The notes: a model not told the origin generated them from the sequence alone. 16,558 nucleotides of DNA from JADKCL01 sp031415375 (GCA_031415375.1 JANORP010000171.1:1-16558); one strand, 5' to 3'. Counted from the stretch's first letter, positions 8,801 through 16,196 are shown. Program-made: numbers and translations.

Positions 8801-10941
8801 CTACCTTGCCGACAGCCGCCGGCATCTCATCTGTCGTGAGCTGGGATTTTTCCCTGGAAAACAACTCCAACCTCGCCCCCGCCAACAATGCTTGGTTTGC
8901 ATTGGTGAGCCCATCTGGGCAGATCGTGCCCAGCTCCATGCGCTCGATTCTCCCCAATGCATTGATGACGCCCGTGGGTGGCATCTATCAAGTCGGCACG
9001 CTGGCACAAGCTACCACACGCAACTTTCGCATTACTGCCGACTACAACAATTGTAATCCCGACTCGATGCGCATCGTTGCAGGCTGGGATTGCAACGCCT
9101 TCCCCGCCAATCTCGGCGCTTATCCTTGCACACCTGTCGATGCTTGGCTCTACGTGCAACCACAACCCTCGGTCTTGCAGGCGACCTTCACGACCGAGCC
9201 AGGGCCACACGGCATTTGCGATAGCTTGCTGGTCGATATCCAAGTGGCTTCCTCCCAGATTGCCGATGTCAAAGACATCGTCGTCGAGGTAGGCCTCCCG
9301 CTTTCGGGTGGCCTCACCTACAGCCTAGGCTCGGCCCAAATGCAATATCCCACGACAGCGGGTTATGTGGCGATCCCCAATCCTGTGGTGCTCGGCAACC
9401 TTCTGCGCTGGGATGTCAATGCCATCAATGCCATCATCGCCGCCAATGACCTGCCGGGCACGACGCGTCCAGATTCCAACATCTTCAACCTGCGCTTTTA
9501 CCTCAATACCGACTGCAATATGATCTCAGGCGACCGCATCAGGCTGCGTCTGCAAGGCAGTCGCGGCTGTGGCGATCCCCTCACGCCTTTGGTCATGCTC
9601 TCTGCCCCCATCTTGATCACCGGGGCCGTGCAGCCCTATACCACCCAGGTGTCTGCGGTGGCGGTCGATGTATCGGCTTGCCCCATGGTGAAGCGCCTCA
9701 CACTGGAAATGGTGAACGCAGGCGCGACGGGCACCCTCCTCGGCGACAGCGTATTTTACAATCTCAGCCCTGGTTATACGTATGCGGGGGCTTTTGTCGC
9801 CCAAGCGAATGCGCCGAGCAATACCAATCCTCAGATCCAATCGGGACTTGGGGGCCTACGGCTCGGCTGGGCCATCCCTGCGGGTTTGCCAGTGGGTGAC
9901 ACCATGCGCTTTACCTTTCAAGTCACCGTCGGCAACGCAGTCGCTTGTGGGCCCGACATTGCCACCGTGCAGACGGTGACCAACCAGACGCTGTTTTGTG
10001 CACGCACCTCGACCAATTGCCTGGCATCGACCCAGACGGGGTCCTATTCGCTCAACTTCAACATTGTGCGCCCCAACCTCAATTTCTCGGTGTTCAATGC
10101 GACGATCCAGCCCATCGTCGCGGGTTACGATTACATCTACACCGCGAGCGTGCAAAACACGGGGCCTGCGATCGCACCGGGCATACCTGTCTTGGTGACC
10201 TTCTATTGCGACAACGACAACTCAGGCGCTTGGTCGGTGGGTGACAATCCTATCGGGAATTACACCACGACCGCTGGCATCGGCAGCAATGCGACGCATA
10301 GCTTTGCGGGCAATTTCTTCATCCCCAACGGCAGCTGCGCCACCACCAACCTCATCTATGCCCTGGTTGTTCCCAATACCACGGTAGGGTTATGCATCTG
10401 CGACACCGCCTTTAGCAATACCAATGTCATCTTGCCCGTGGAGTGGCTCTCGGTCACAGGCGAGGCAGTGCCACGCCAAAACGAGGTGCATTGGGAGGTG
10501 AACTTGCTGCCCGACCACGCCTATTTTGTGGTGGAGAAATTGACGGGTGCGGGCTGGATGGCGATTTCTTCGCGCATCGCCGACATCCGCTCTGCCTATA
10601 TGTGGCCCGACATGCAGCCCGCTGTTGTGGAGCGATACCGCGTGAAAGAGGCCGACCAAGATGGCCTGCTTCATTATTCGGCAGAGGTGGAAATCATCCG
10701 CGATGGTTTTATGGAATCCTTGCGCGTCTATCCCAATCCGAGCAATGGGACGGTATTCTTGCAAGCACAGGGCGGCGCTGACTATCGACTTTTTAATGCC
10801 TTCGGGCAATTGATCACCGAGGGCGTGTTAAAAGACAATGCACCCGCAGAAGTCGATGTCACCGGCATGGCGGCTGGCGTCTATTTGGTGGAATTCAGAC
10901 AGGCAGGGCGACTGGCAACGATACGCTTGGTCGTGGAATAG
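5866..10941 (+). CDS. Giant secreted beta-sandwich repeat protein with T9SS type A sorting domain
   Basis: This 1691-residue protein is predicted to be exported by Sec and then moved to the cell surface by the type IX secretion system. ATG 5866 is preferred over an upstream in-frame TTG at 5815 because it gives a clean signal peptide (MSRSINILLGIISICYGSLLAQ). The body is a series of beta-rich, Thr/Asn/Gly-rich segments with paired cysteines, resembling DUF11-like repeats (for example LRNTGAGPARNVIVDL near 300). Near 626-636, PDNDNNGLPDA looks like a calcium-binding loop. Residues about 1523-1610 (LPVEWLSVTG, then AYFVVEKLTG) are the fibronectin-like domain that often precedes T9SS tails. Residues about 1618-1691 are the sorting domain (VYPNPSNG, then AAGVYLVEF and a final VVE). 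No enzymatic motif is seen, so an adhesin or surface-structure role is likely but unproven. It is transcribed alone and converges on the 11264 gene. Confidence 0.9.
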   Translation: MSRSINILLGIISICYGSLLAQNVSFTTFTSNITTCGAPAVLGVIYQNQSIDTLKSVRVAVTLPTGVQYVPSSLVGLSFAEANISVLDSVVFSAANLPPLQADTFLIFIQARCGAVDSAAVTNGLYVFHNQGTSIGSSNPYNILRPAISIQSVTPLSFTGPIGSSFQRCVTLINGGYGAVSRLTVVLQSSAVSLIQSGFTLTANGMALTPTVSGNLMTIQFGPAQIQAVGDLDTLFEQNETMSFCFQVLVNDCIDLSTAITAQWGCGGTLCEVQTSTANVIVPALVPNVVTTDFFIENRCYGGTTPSLIKIVLRNTGAGPARNVIVDLWQGEPTGPSNGYISRLDSSNIILKSTLSGTNGISPFAVEVQAAGANLGCLGPNPFRRIKVLIPFLMPGERDTLIVEQYSCCKTWCASSPSVMSRSHYQVDYNDQCFTSNYILPANLVTSFNIGRVLSFTNSGLFDIPLGDTAQYEIEHSDFRFFNHSPGGYAWVDLIVPPGLRAPTAPGCIYFEDIFGNVWNPTSVITSGDTVRGFFNLAPPALFSLEKALLKFKLTNDCSAGPCSGGPKTIQYRLHEIADLTCGCKLTIGCHSFVVNSHCGICPATCVNGGMLFLGFDSERKNYGLPDNDNNGLPDAVGVIDMSKVRTRHLMLRDTLHTRFRGVVDTTAANPFWTRGFARSAITRGTSLTPVLYTVRIVDASTGLTYNCTLPAPTFTTIGSTRTFTYSLNVTGLATCLPPGFVYEVNDSVDVTVDYVVSNNIGSVVEAQTITNTFALQPAVGALVASCDNYSGGFILVGYYYTSYGPDEVGAVGCNNVTVSENYYLSIGNCCANYAGGNIFQYEFRYWGTPQLARYIVPTGYNFVSASVRHYRTSGTQASVSTLLPITPTNINGDTIFFNLAAQFVNNGGTLVLGDDGYVGTVNVVLRPSCRVQQDLMQPLRYLWNFAPIANLTGAGSVTPFSQTLDSISYEGPNLTIHPTLPTAAGISSVVSWDFSLENNSNLAPANNAWFALVSPSGQIVPSSMRSILPNALMTPVGGIYQVGTLAQATTRNFRITADYNNCNPDSMRIVAGWDCNAFPANLGAYPCTPVDAWLYVQPQPSVLQATFTTEPGPHGICDSLLVDIQVASSQIADVKDIVVEVGLPLSGGLTYSLGSAQMQYPTTAGYVAIPNPVVLGNLLRWDVNAINAIIAANDLPGTTRPDSNIFNLRFYLNTDCNMISGDRIRLRLQGSRGCGDPLTPLVMLSAPILITGAVQPYTTQVSAVAVDVSACPMVKRLTLEMVNAGATGTLLGDSVFYNLSPGYTYAGAFVAQANAPSNTNPQIQSGLGGLRLGWAIPAGLPVGDTMRFTFQVTVGNAVACGPDIATVQTVTNQTLFCARTSTNCLASTQTGSYSLNFNIVRPNLNFSVFNATIQPIVAGYDYIYTASVQNTGPAIAPGIPVLVTFYCDNDNSGAWSVGDNPIGNYTTTAGIGSNATHSFAGNFFIPNGSCATTNLIYALVVPNTTVGLCICDTAFSNTNVILPVEWLSVTGEAVPRQNEVHWEVNLLPDHAYFVVEKLTGAGWMAISSRIADIRSAYMWPDMQPAVVERYRVKEADQDGLLHYSAEVEIIRDGFMESLRVYPNPSNGTVFLQAQGGADYRLFNAFGQLITEGVLKDNAPAEVDVTGMAAGVYLVEFRQAGRLATIRLVVE

Positions 10942-11005
10942 GCCAATTTGTGCCGCATGCGGTCGATCGGCATGGTGCGCAGCCATGATGGCAAAACACG
11001 ACGTG

Positions 11006-11049
11006 TTGGTTGCTGAAAGGTGCGGTGTACAGTGCCTTTCAGTAACCAA
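11006..11049. terminator. Long hairpin between convergent genes, possible bidirectional terminator or RNA element
   Basis: The arm at 11006-11020 (TTGGTTGCTGAAAGG) pairs with 11035-11049 (CCTTTCAGTAACCAA). Fourteen Watson-Crick pairs and one G-U enclose a 14-base loop. No T-run follows directly on either strand, so a standard intrinsic terminator is not proven. The position between converging genes favours a termination or 3'-end protection role. Confidence 0.5.
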
Positions 11050-11225
11050 TCGTGGCGAGGACCCACGCGCAGACGTGTACTATGAAAATCACATTCCATG
11101 AGGTGACGATCTCTCCATTGGCTCTGCCGATTCCTCGCTCGCAGCCTCACCTTCGGCGAGATTGTCTCGGCAACTATACACGCCTGAATTGCTATTTTAG
11201 CTGTTGAGAAGCCAGTCGTTTGATC

Positions 11226-11243
11226 GGCCTGCGGCCACAGGCC
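11226..11243 (-). terminator. Weak hairpin after the minus-strand gene
   Basis: GGCCTG at 11226-11231 and CAGGCC at 11238-11243 form a 6-bp GC-rich stem with a 6-base loop, 20 bases beyond the stop of the 11264-12985 gene. No T-run follows on the minus strand, so it is a weak candidate. Confidence 0.25.
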
Positions 11244-11263
11244 CACCCTCATCGAGCGAGGGG

Positions 11264-12985
11264 TTACAATTCCAAGATTTCAAGAGCCCTTTCCGCGACT
11301 TCTGGTTTTGCAAAGAGGTAACCTGCGCTCCCATCTCCATTGTAAAACCGCAGAAACCGCTCTTCCATGCCAGCATCTTCCAGGACTTTTTCCATCACCG
11401 ATTCCAAGGCCTCCACATCGTATGGGTATCCATAATATGCTGGGACGAAATGGTATCCTTTGCCTCGGAATATGACCCATACGTCTTGGGTCATATTCTC
11501 CTCATCGGATTCGTTCAAGGCGCGGTAGCATTCCAAACCGTCGAGTTTGCCTTGCGTTGCAGGCACGAAAGTGTTCAAGATCAAATGCGGATAAGGGCTA
11601 GGAGACATGCCTGGATCAAGGTCAAACTGTGCGATGACTGCGACATGGTCCGCGAGGTTGTATTCATAGGCTGGATTTCCAGCCTTGCGGTAATCCTTCC
11701 GGATTGCCTCAATGGATTCGGAAGAAAAAGGCTTGGCGAGCAGCCCCAATTGAGCGAGTTCATTGGCCTTGGATTGGAACGGATTGCTGGCATCGAGCGG
11801 CCCATACAGCCGATGATAGGCGTCTTGCATGCTTGCGCGTTCAGAGGTATCGGCGATGGAAAGAATCAATTTTTCGGTCAGTTCTGCCCCGCCGATTTCC
11901 CAAGCATCGTCGAGCAGCATCGCCCCTAGGGGATCGGAATCGATGTTGTTGTAGGTCATTTTGAGGATAGGAAATGCCGCTTGGGGATCCCCTTTCCAAG
12001 CGTACTGAATGGCACCAATTGTAATGCCTGCAAGCGATGACGCTACATATTTCTGAATCAAGGGTCGGGCTGCCTTCCCTTCGAGCTTGGCGATGCCCAG
12101 CAGGCAACGCACGAGGAAATCGGGATTGCTGAGCCTTGACTTGAAAAACGGCAGGAGCTTCGGGATCGGTGCCTCTATGAAATAGTCGAGCATCCATCCA
12201 TCGTTCTCCGTGTCGGCAACGCGTGCTGGTGATGGGGGCACGAGGTAGTCCACGATCATGCTGCGTTGGGCTGTATCTGCGCTGGCATATTGGTCCAGCA
12301 AGGCACCGACAAGGCAGAGGAGGCCTCCAAACTCTTTCTCAGGGTGGGCCGTGTTTCCTTTTAGCAGCTCTCCCAGCAATTGGATTGTGGCAAGGCTTGC
12401 CTTGGTCTCCCCGAGGTACCCAATGGCCACTGTCTGGTTATACTCCAACAATTGGTCGCTTTGAATCAGGTTTCTGAGTGTGTTTGCGACATTTCCAGGG
12501 TCGGTGATGTCCAAGGTGACGATGGCAGCAATTTGGGTATAAGGCTGAAATAGCAGCTCATTGGCGCGTTTGCGCACTTCCTCGTCGGGAGGGAGGTGCA
12601 GGTCACCGTCGTAGCAAATCAAGACCCGCAATGCGCGATCTTGTGAATCGAGGTCGGTGCTACGCAAGCGTAATTTAAGGACGTCGAGTGCGCCCGGTTT
12701 GCCCGTGAGCAAGGCTTTGGTGAGCGCATCGTCGTCCATGCCATTCAGTTCCGAGCCTGTTGGTCGGTATTGCGTGCGGATGAGTTCCAGCGCCTGGGGA
12801 TCATCGATCACCTCGATGATTCCAACAGGTAGGGTTTGGCGATTGTCATCGTTGGAAAGGTTGCTGGCAGCGATGGCATTCGGTTGTGCCATGGTAGCGC
12901 CATCCTTCTGGGCGAGACAATCTGCGCTGCTCGATAGGAATAACAATAGCAAAACGGCCAAGTTTCGGGAAAAAATACGCCTCAT
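11264..12985 (-). CDS. Exported helical (HEAT-like) protein of unknown function
   Basis: The 573-residue product starts at ATG 12985 with a clear signal peptide (MRRIFSRNLAVLLLLFLSSS, then ADCLAQ). An ATG at 13003 and a longer upstream extension to 13165 are disfavoured because the promoter at 13009-13039 would start transcription about there. Residues about 50-450 look mostly alpha-helical, with repeated amphipathic helices such as FLVRCLLGIAKLEGKAARPL, compatible with HEAT or armadillo-type repeats. The last 76 residues (498-573) look like a small mixed alpha/beta domain containing IFRGKGYHFVPAYYGYP. The cleavage region lacks a standard lipobox, because an Asp precedes the Cys, so a soluble periplasmic protein is more likely than a lipoprotein. 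No named family is recognised and no catalytic motif is visible. It is monocistronic and divergent from the 13441 gene. Confidence 0.88.
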   Translation of the reverse strand: MRRIFSRNLAVLLLLFLSSSADCLAQKDGATMAQPNAIAASNLSNDDNRQTLPVGIIEVIDDPQALELIRTQYRPTGSELNGMDDDALTKALLTGKPGALDVLKLRLRSTDLDSQDRALRVLICYDGDLHLPPDEEVRKRANELLFQPYTQIAAIVTLDITDPGNVANTLRNLIQSDQLLEYNQTVAIGYLGETKASLATIQLLGELLKGNTAHPEKEFGGLLCLVGALLDQYASADTAQRSMIVDYLVPPSPARVADTENDGWMLDYFIEAPIPKLLPFFKSRLSNPDFLVRCLLGIAKLEGKAARPLIQKYVASSLAGITIGAIQYAWKGDPQAAFPILKMTYNNIDSDPLGAMLLDDAWEIGGAELTEKLILSIADTSERASMQDAYHRLYGPLDASNPFQSKANELAQLGLLAKPFSSESIEAIRKDYRKAGNPAYEYNLADHVAVIAQFDLDPGMSPSPYPHLILNTFVPATQGKLDGLECYRALNESDEENMTQDVWVIFRGKGYHFVPAYYGYPYDVEALESVMEKVLEDAGMEERFLRFYNGDGSAGYLFAKPEVAERALEILEL

Positions 12986-13000
12986 GCTGATAAATTGGAT

Positions 13001-13021
13001 CATTGTATCAAATATACAATG
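13001..13021. promoter_or_regulatory. Perfect 8-bp inverted repeat over the promoter, operator candidate
   Basis: CATTGTAT and ATACAATG are perfect complements separated by 5 bases (CAAAT on the plus strand). The repeat covers the whole -7 element and the expected start of transcription, so a dimeric regulator bound here would block the promoter. Perfect 8-bp repeats of short spacing can occur by chance in 16 kb; the position makes it notable. Confidence 0.45.
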
Positions 13022-13039
13022 CAAGTCGATAGTGGGCAA
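13009..13039 (-). promoter_or_regulatory. Bacteroidota-type promoter of the 11264-12985 gene
   Basis: Read on the minus strand, TTG (13039-13037), a 20-base spacer and TATATTTG (13016-13009) match the Bacteroidota sigma-factor consensus TTG-N17-23-TAnnTTTG exactly. Transcription should start near 13003, leaving a leader of roughly 18 bases before ATG 12985. This fixes the start codon choice. Confidence 0.75.
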
Positions 13040-13440
13040 ATCCTCTCGTTTCAAGCGGCAAACGCTTGTGCCGATCGCGGGAGCCGAGGCACGATCGATC
13101 CCGAGATTGGCTGCGGTGGCATACTGTGATGCTGACTTTGTTGCCGAGGAAAATAATACAGGCATTTGCCAACATCATTGTCATCCACCACGCGGTGCGG
13201 TGTCGCATCGCACAGCCTTCGTAAATGTTAATAATTCTAATCGGCTGAATTATTTCACAGCTATTGAGGGGTTCTCCGCGCACCAAAAGCATCCAATACG
13301 CCGTTTCGACATCCTTTTCAGGAAAAGCACGATATTCCCCCGCCAGCCGACAAACGATTTTCTGGAACTTATGCAACCTTTGTCACGTTCAAAACGTCTA
13401 TTGTTGGCTATTGAAACAGTACACTAGAATTCGCTCTCTT

Positions 13441-15801
13441 ATGAAGAAGACATTTACTTGGATCCTATCGCTCTTTTTGTTCACAAGCGCCGTCTGGGCA
13501 CAGACAGCCCCAAAAAACATTAGTTTTCTGGCCAATATCCCTTATAGTTCCTATACTTCAGACGTGACTGGCTATGTCAGCGCTGGGGTCGAATATGCGA
13601 TCATAGGGCACGACTTCGGGACCACCATCCTGAACCTTGCCAATCCCAGCACCCCCGTCGTGGCGCAAGAAATCCCCGCGATCACTCCAAGCGAATGGCA
13701 TGAAGTCGATGTTTATCAGAACTTTGCCTACATCGGCAGCGAGGCAGGCGATGGCCTGCGCATCATCGACTTGTCGGGACTGCCAGGCACATGTGTCTAT
13801 AAAGACACATTGATCGCGGGCATGTCTTCGCAGCATACCGTGATGGTCTCGGGCGACCGCCTCTACGTCTATGGTGCCAACATTGACAACGGTGGCGCGA
13901 GCGTCTTTTCCCTCGCAGATCCATGGAACCCCATCAAAATCGGGGAATACACGGCCACATACGTGCACGATGCCTACGTGCGCGGTGACACATGTTACAT
14001 GGGCGACATCTACAATGGTTACATGACCATGGTCGATATGCGCAACCCCACCGCACCAGTGACCCTCGGCTCTGTGCTCACCCCCAGCGCATTCACCCAC
14101 AACAGCTGGCTCAATGATGCTGGCAACATCTGCTTCACAACAGACGAAGTCAATGCTGCCTTTGTCACAGCCTACGACGTGAGCAACCCCAACAACATCT
14201 TTGAAGTCGGCCGCTACCGTTCCAGCCTTAGCAATGGGCAGGCCATTCCCCACAACGTCAAGGTGCTCAACGACTTTCTCGTCATGGCCTATTACAAAGA
14301 TGGCGTGAACATTGTGGATGCAGCCAGGCCACACAATATGATCGAGGTCGGTTATTACGACACCCACCCCGATTCTGGAGGAGGATTTGATGGTATCTGG
14401 GGCTTGGAGTGTTACCTGCCCAGCGGCACCATCGTCGCTTGCGACATGAGCCAAGGCGTCTGGATCCTTGATCCCACCTACGTGCGCGCCTGCTACCTCG
14501 AAGGCGAAGTGACCGACGTCACCAATGGCAATCCTATCCCTGGTGCCAATGTGACCATCCTCTCCTCGGCAGGCCAAGATCTCGCCGATGCCAACGGTGA
14601 CTATGCCACAGGCGTCGCCGATGCAGGCATTTACAACGTGCGGTATTCCAAATATGGCTACCGCGACTCGATCATCACAGTCACCCTCGCCAATGGTGTG
14701 CTTGAGATCCAAAACATCGCCCTCACACCCAATGCACGCGTGAACATGCAGGTGCAGGTGCTCGACGCCAGCACCGGCCAACCGATCCCCAATGCGGGCG
14801 TGATCTTCTATGAAATCACCAACCAAGTCAAGGTTTCCTACGTGGCCGATGCCAACGGCATGGTGATCGACAACAATTTCATGGCCAGCAACTACGACCT
14901 CATCGCCGGCCATTGGGGAAATGTCACCAGCTCGATCCCCGCCAACGTGAGCGCCACCAACAACAACCTCATCATCAGCCTCAACAAGGGCTATTACGAC
15001 GATTTCGCCTTTGATTTCGACTGGACGGTGACTGGCAACGCCACCGATGGCATGTGGGAGCGTGGCGAGCCGATCGGCACACCATTCTACACGATTTTTG
15101 CCAATCCAGAAGAGGATGTCGTGGGCGACTTCAGCGACGAGTGCTACGTGACCGGCAATGCTGGCGGCGACCCCTTTGACGATGACGTGGACAATGGGCG
15201 CACCATCATGACCTCGCCCATGATGGACCTGAGCGGCTATACCAACCCTTGGTTGATCTTTGACTATTGGTTTCTCACTGTGACAGGCAATGGCGGCACT
15301 GGCTTCAAAGACAGCCTCAAAATCACCATCAACAACGGTATTGAAACCAAGCGTGTCTGGTACAAGCGCGATTTGCAGCAGCCTGTCTGGGTCACCGATA
15401 CCGTACAGATTGCATCGTTTCTCCCATTCACGAACACCATGCAAATCTCGATTTCTTGCGGCGACATACTCTTTGACCAGATCATCGAGGCGGGCATCGA
15501 CCGCTTGCGCATCGAGGACCAGACCTTTGTCGCCACGACCCCTGGCGAGGCATTGCTGCCCAGTTTGCTCGGCTACCCCAACCCGTCGCAAGGCAAGAGC
15601 TACCTGCGCTATGACCTGCTAGATGCCACCACGGGTACCATCCGCATCATGGGCATCGATGGCAGGGAACTGCAGCGCATCGAGCTTGCACAAAGCATGG
15701 GCATCGTGAGCTTGGAGACGGCCTTGCCCGCAGGCTTGTACTTTGCCGTTTTGGAAAGCAATGGCCAGCGCCTTTGCACGGAAAAGATCATTCGGAACTG
15801 A
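13441..15801 (+). CDS. Choice-of-anchor B / LVIVD-repeat surface protein with T9SS sorting domain
   Basis: This 786-residue protein starts at ATG 13441, chosen for its signal peptide (MKKTFTWILSLFLFTSAVWA, then Q). The in-frame upstream extension to 13264 would bury the signal. Residues about 25-350 match the choice-of-anchor B family: LVIVD-like beta-propeller blades such as LRIIDLSGLPG and GVNIVDAARP, the THNSWLNDAGN segment, and the closing GIWGLECYLPSGTIVACDMSQG. Residues about 352-430 are a carboxypeptidase-regulatory-like domain (GNPIPGANVTI). A related second one spans about 434-515 (GQPIPNAGVIF). Residues about 518-695 are a jelly-roll-like domain with WERGEPIGTP and DDDVDNGRT, a form often attached to secreted Bacteroidota proteins. 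Residues about 711-786 are the T9SS tail (GYPNPSQGK, ending in EKIIRN). No protease catalytic site is seen. The likely role is a surface-attached or released binding protein. Confidence 0.93.
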   Translation: MKKTFTWILSLFLFTSAVWAQTAPKNISFLANIPYSSYTSDVTGYVSAGVEYAIIGHDFGTTILNLANPSTPVVAQEIPAITPSEWHEVDVYQNFAYIGSEAGDGLRIIDLSGLPGTCVYKDTLIAGMSSQHTVMVSGDRLYVYGANIDNGGASVFSLADPWNPIKIGEYTATYVHDAYVRGDTCYMGDIYNGYMTMVDMRNPTAPVTLGSVLTPSAFTHNSWLNDAGNICFTTDEVNAAFVTAYDVSNPNNIFEVGRYRSSLSNGQAIPHNVKVLNDFLVMAYYKDGVNIVDAARPHNMIEVGYYDTHPDSGGGFDGIWGLECYLPSGTIVACDMSQGVWILDPTYVRACYLEGEVTDVTNGNPIPGANVTILSSAGQDLADANGDYATGVADAGIYNVRYSKYGYRDSIITVTLANGVLEIQNIALTPNARVNMQVQVLDASTGQPIPNAGVIFYEITNQVKVSYVADANGMVIDNNFMASNYDLIAGHWGNVTSSIPANVSATNNNLIISLNKGYYDDFAFDFDWTVTGNATDGMWERGEPIGTPFYTIFANPEEDVVGDFSDECYVTGNAGGDPFDDDVDNGRTIMTSPMMDLSGYTNPWLIFDYWFLTVTGNGGTGFKDSLKITINNGIETKRVWYKRDLQQPVWVTDTVQIASFLPFTNTMQISISCGDILFDQIIEAGIDRLRIEDQTFVATTPGEALLPSLLGYPNPSQGKSYLRYDLLDATTGTIRIMGIDGRELQRIELAQSMGIVSLETALPAGLYFAVLESNGQRLCTEKIIRN

Positions 15802-15827
15802 TTTTAGTTTTGCTGATTGATATTTAC

Positions 15828-15864
15828 AAGCGCCAGCCTTTTCAAGGGCTGGCGCTTTGTTTTG
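15828..15864 (+). terminator. Intrinsic terminator of the LVIVD/T9SS gene
   Basis: AAGCGCCAGCC (15828-15838) and GGCTGGCGCTT (15847-15857) form a perfect 11-bp stem with an 8-base loop, 26 bases after the stop codon. The following bases TGTTTTG form a modest T-rich tail. Confidence 0.85.
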
Positions 15865-15873
15865 TAGCGTGCG

Positions 15874-15904
15874 CGATGTAGGGCATCTCCAAAACATCGT
15901 TTTT
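15874..15904 (+). terminator. Second, weaker hairpin followed by five T
   Basis: CGATGT (15874-15879) pairs with ACATCG (15894-15899) across a 14-base loop, and TTTTT follows at 15900-15904. The stem is short for a terminator. It could be a back-up terminator or a protein-binding dyad; it shares ATGTAGGGCA with the palindrome at 15987. Confidence 0.3.
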
Positions 15905-15986
15905 GACGTTCATTCACTTCAACTTTGCATGTAAATCATTTGATGCCAGCAAATTCTGCGGGAATGACAGGTTTTTTCAAACATGC

Positions 15987-16022
15987 GCATGTAGGGCAAA
16001 GTCGCGACATTGTCCTATATGC
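15987..16022. promoter_or_regulatory. 36-base near-perfect palindrome upstream of the sensor gene
   Basis: The left half GCATGTAGGGCAAAGTCG and the complement of the right half, GCATATAGGACAATGTCG, agree at 15 of 18 positions. Two of the differences are still G-U pairs if read as RNA. The centre is the exact 8-mer GTCGCGAC. As DNA it looks like a large operator for a dimeric or tetrameric regulator. As RNA it would be a 16-pair hairpin with a 4-base loop. It lies about 205 bases before the sensor start. Confidence 0.55.
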
Positions 16023-16134
16023 ACCAACCACACATTTTTGGGCCATTCCCGTAGAATTGGCTAGATTTTCAAGATCGTCCAATCAAGAACTGAGGTTAGG
16101 TAACCGGGCCATATTCAGCACTATCTACCATCAA

Positions 16135-16164
16135 TTGCATCAAGTTTAAATATTTTCTAATTTG
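16135..16164 (+). promoter_or_regulatory. Possible promoter for the propeller sensor
   Basis: TTG at 16135-16137 is followed by 19 bases and CTAATTTG (16157-16164), which differs from TAnnTTTG in its first two bases, although a TA lies one base further in. The region is AT-rich and lies 64 bases before the start codon. It is motif resemblance only. Confidence 0.3.
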
Positions 16165-16196
16165 TTCGCATATTGCATGCCAGTTCATTCTGGAGA

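Larger units (their letters stand above)
10942..11263. other. Convergent spacer with several inverted repeats
   Basis: This 322-base spacer lies between two converging genes. It contains a long hairpin (11006-11049), a 6-bp-stem hairpin with GGCCTG/CAGGCC arms (11226-11243) just after the minus-strand stop, and a short palindrome AACACG-A-CGTGTT at 10995-11007. No convincing ORF or RNA gene is recognised. Confidence 0.55.
12986..13440. other. Divergent spacer between helical protein gene and LVIVD/T9SS gene
   Basis: This 455-base spacer carries the promoter and operator candidate for the minus-strand gene. For the plus-strand gene only weak candidates exist: TATTGTTG near 13399-13406 with a TTG 16 bases upstream, next to a short inverted repeat ACGTT-CAA-AACGT at 13385-13397. 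Overlapping ORFs here have no signal or family support. Confidence 0.5.

Noticed and set aside
10995..11007. Palindrome AACACG-A-CGTGTT as an operator
   Set aside because: It lies between two converging 3' ends, where an operator has nothing to control; kept only as part of the hairpin note.
12986..13165. N-terminal extension of the helical protein to 13165
   Set aside because: The exact promoter at 13009-13039 lies inside the extension, and the signal peptide begins at 12985.
13008..13376. 122-codon minus-strand frame in the divergent spacer
   Set aside because: It covers the mapped promoter and operator, has mixed composition and no family or signal support.
13264..13440. In-frame upstream extension of the LVIVD protein
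   Set aside because: It would bury the signal peptide 59 residues in; the extension has no recognisable content.
13558..15591. 677-codon minus-strand open frame
   Set aside because: It is the mirror of the LVIVD/T9SS gene, has an odd Val/His/Asp/Gly composition and no domain, whereas the plus strand has a signal peptide, known domains and a sorting tail.
15805..15812. TAGTTTTG, an exact -7 promoter match
   Set aside because: No TTG at a suitable distance (nearest is 28 bases away), and it sits just before the terminator of the preceding gene.
15925..16149. 74-codon plus-strand frame with TTG start
   Set aside because: It runs through the 36-base palindrome, has no ribosome site and no family.
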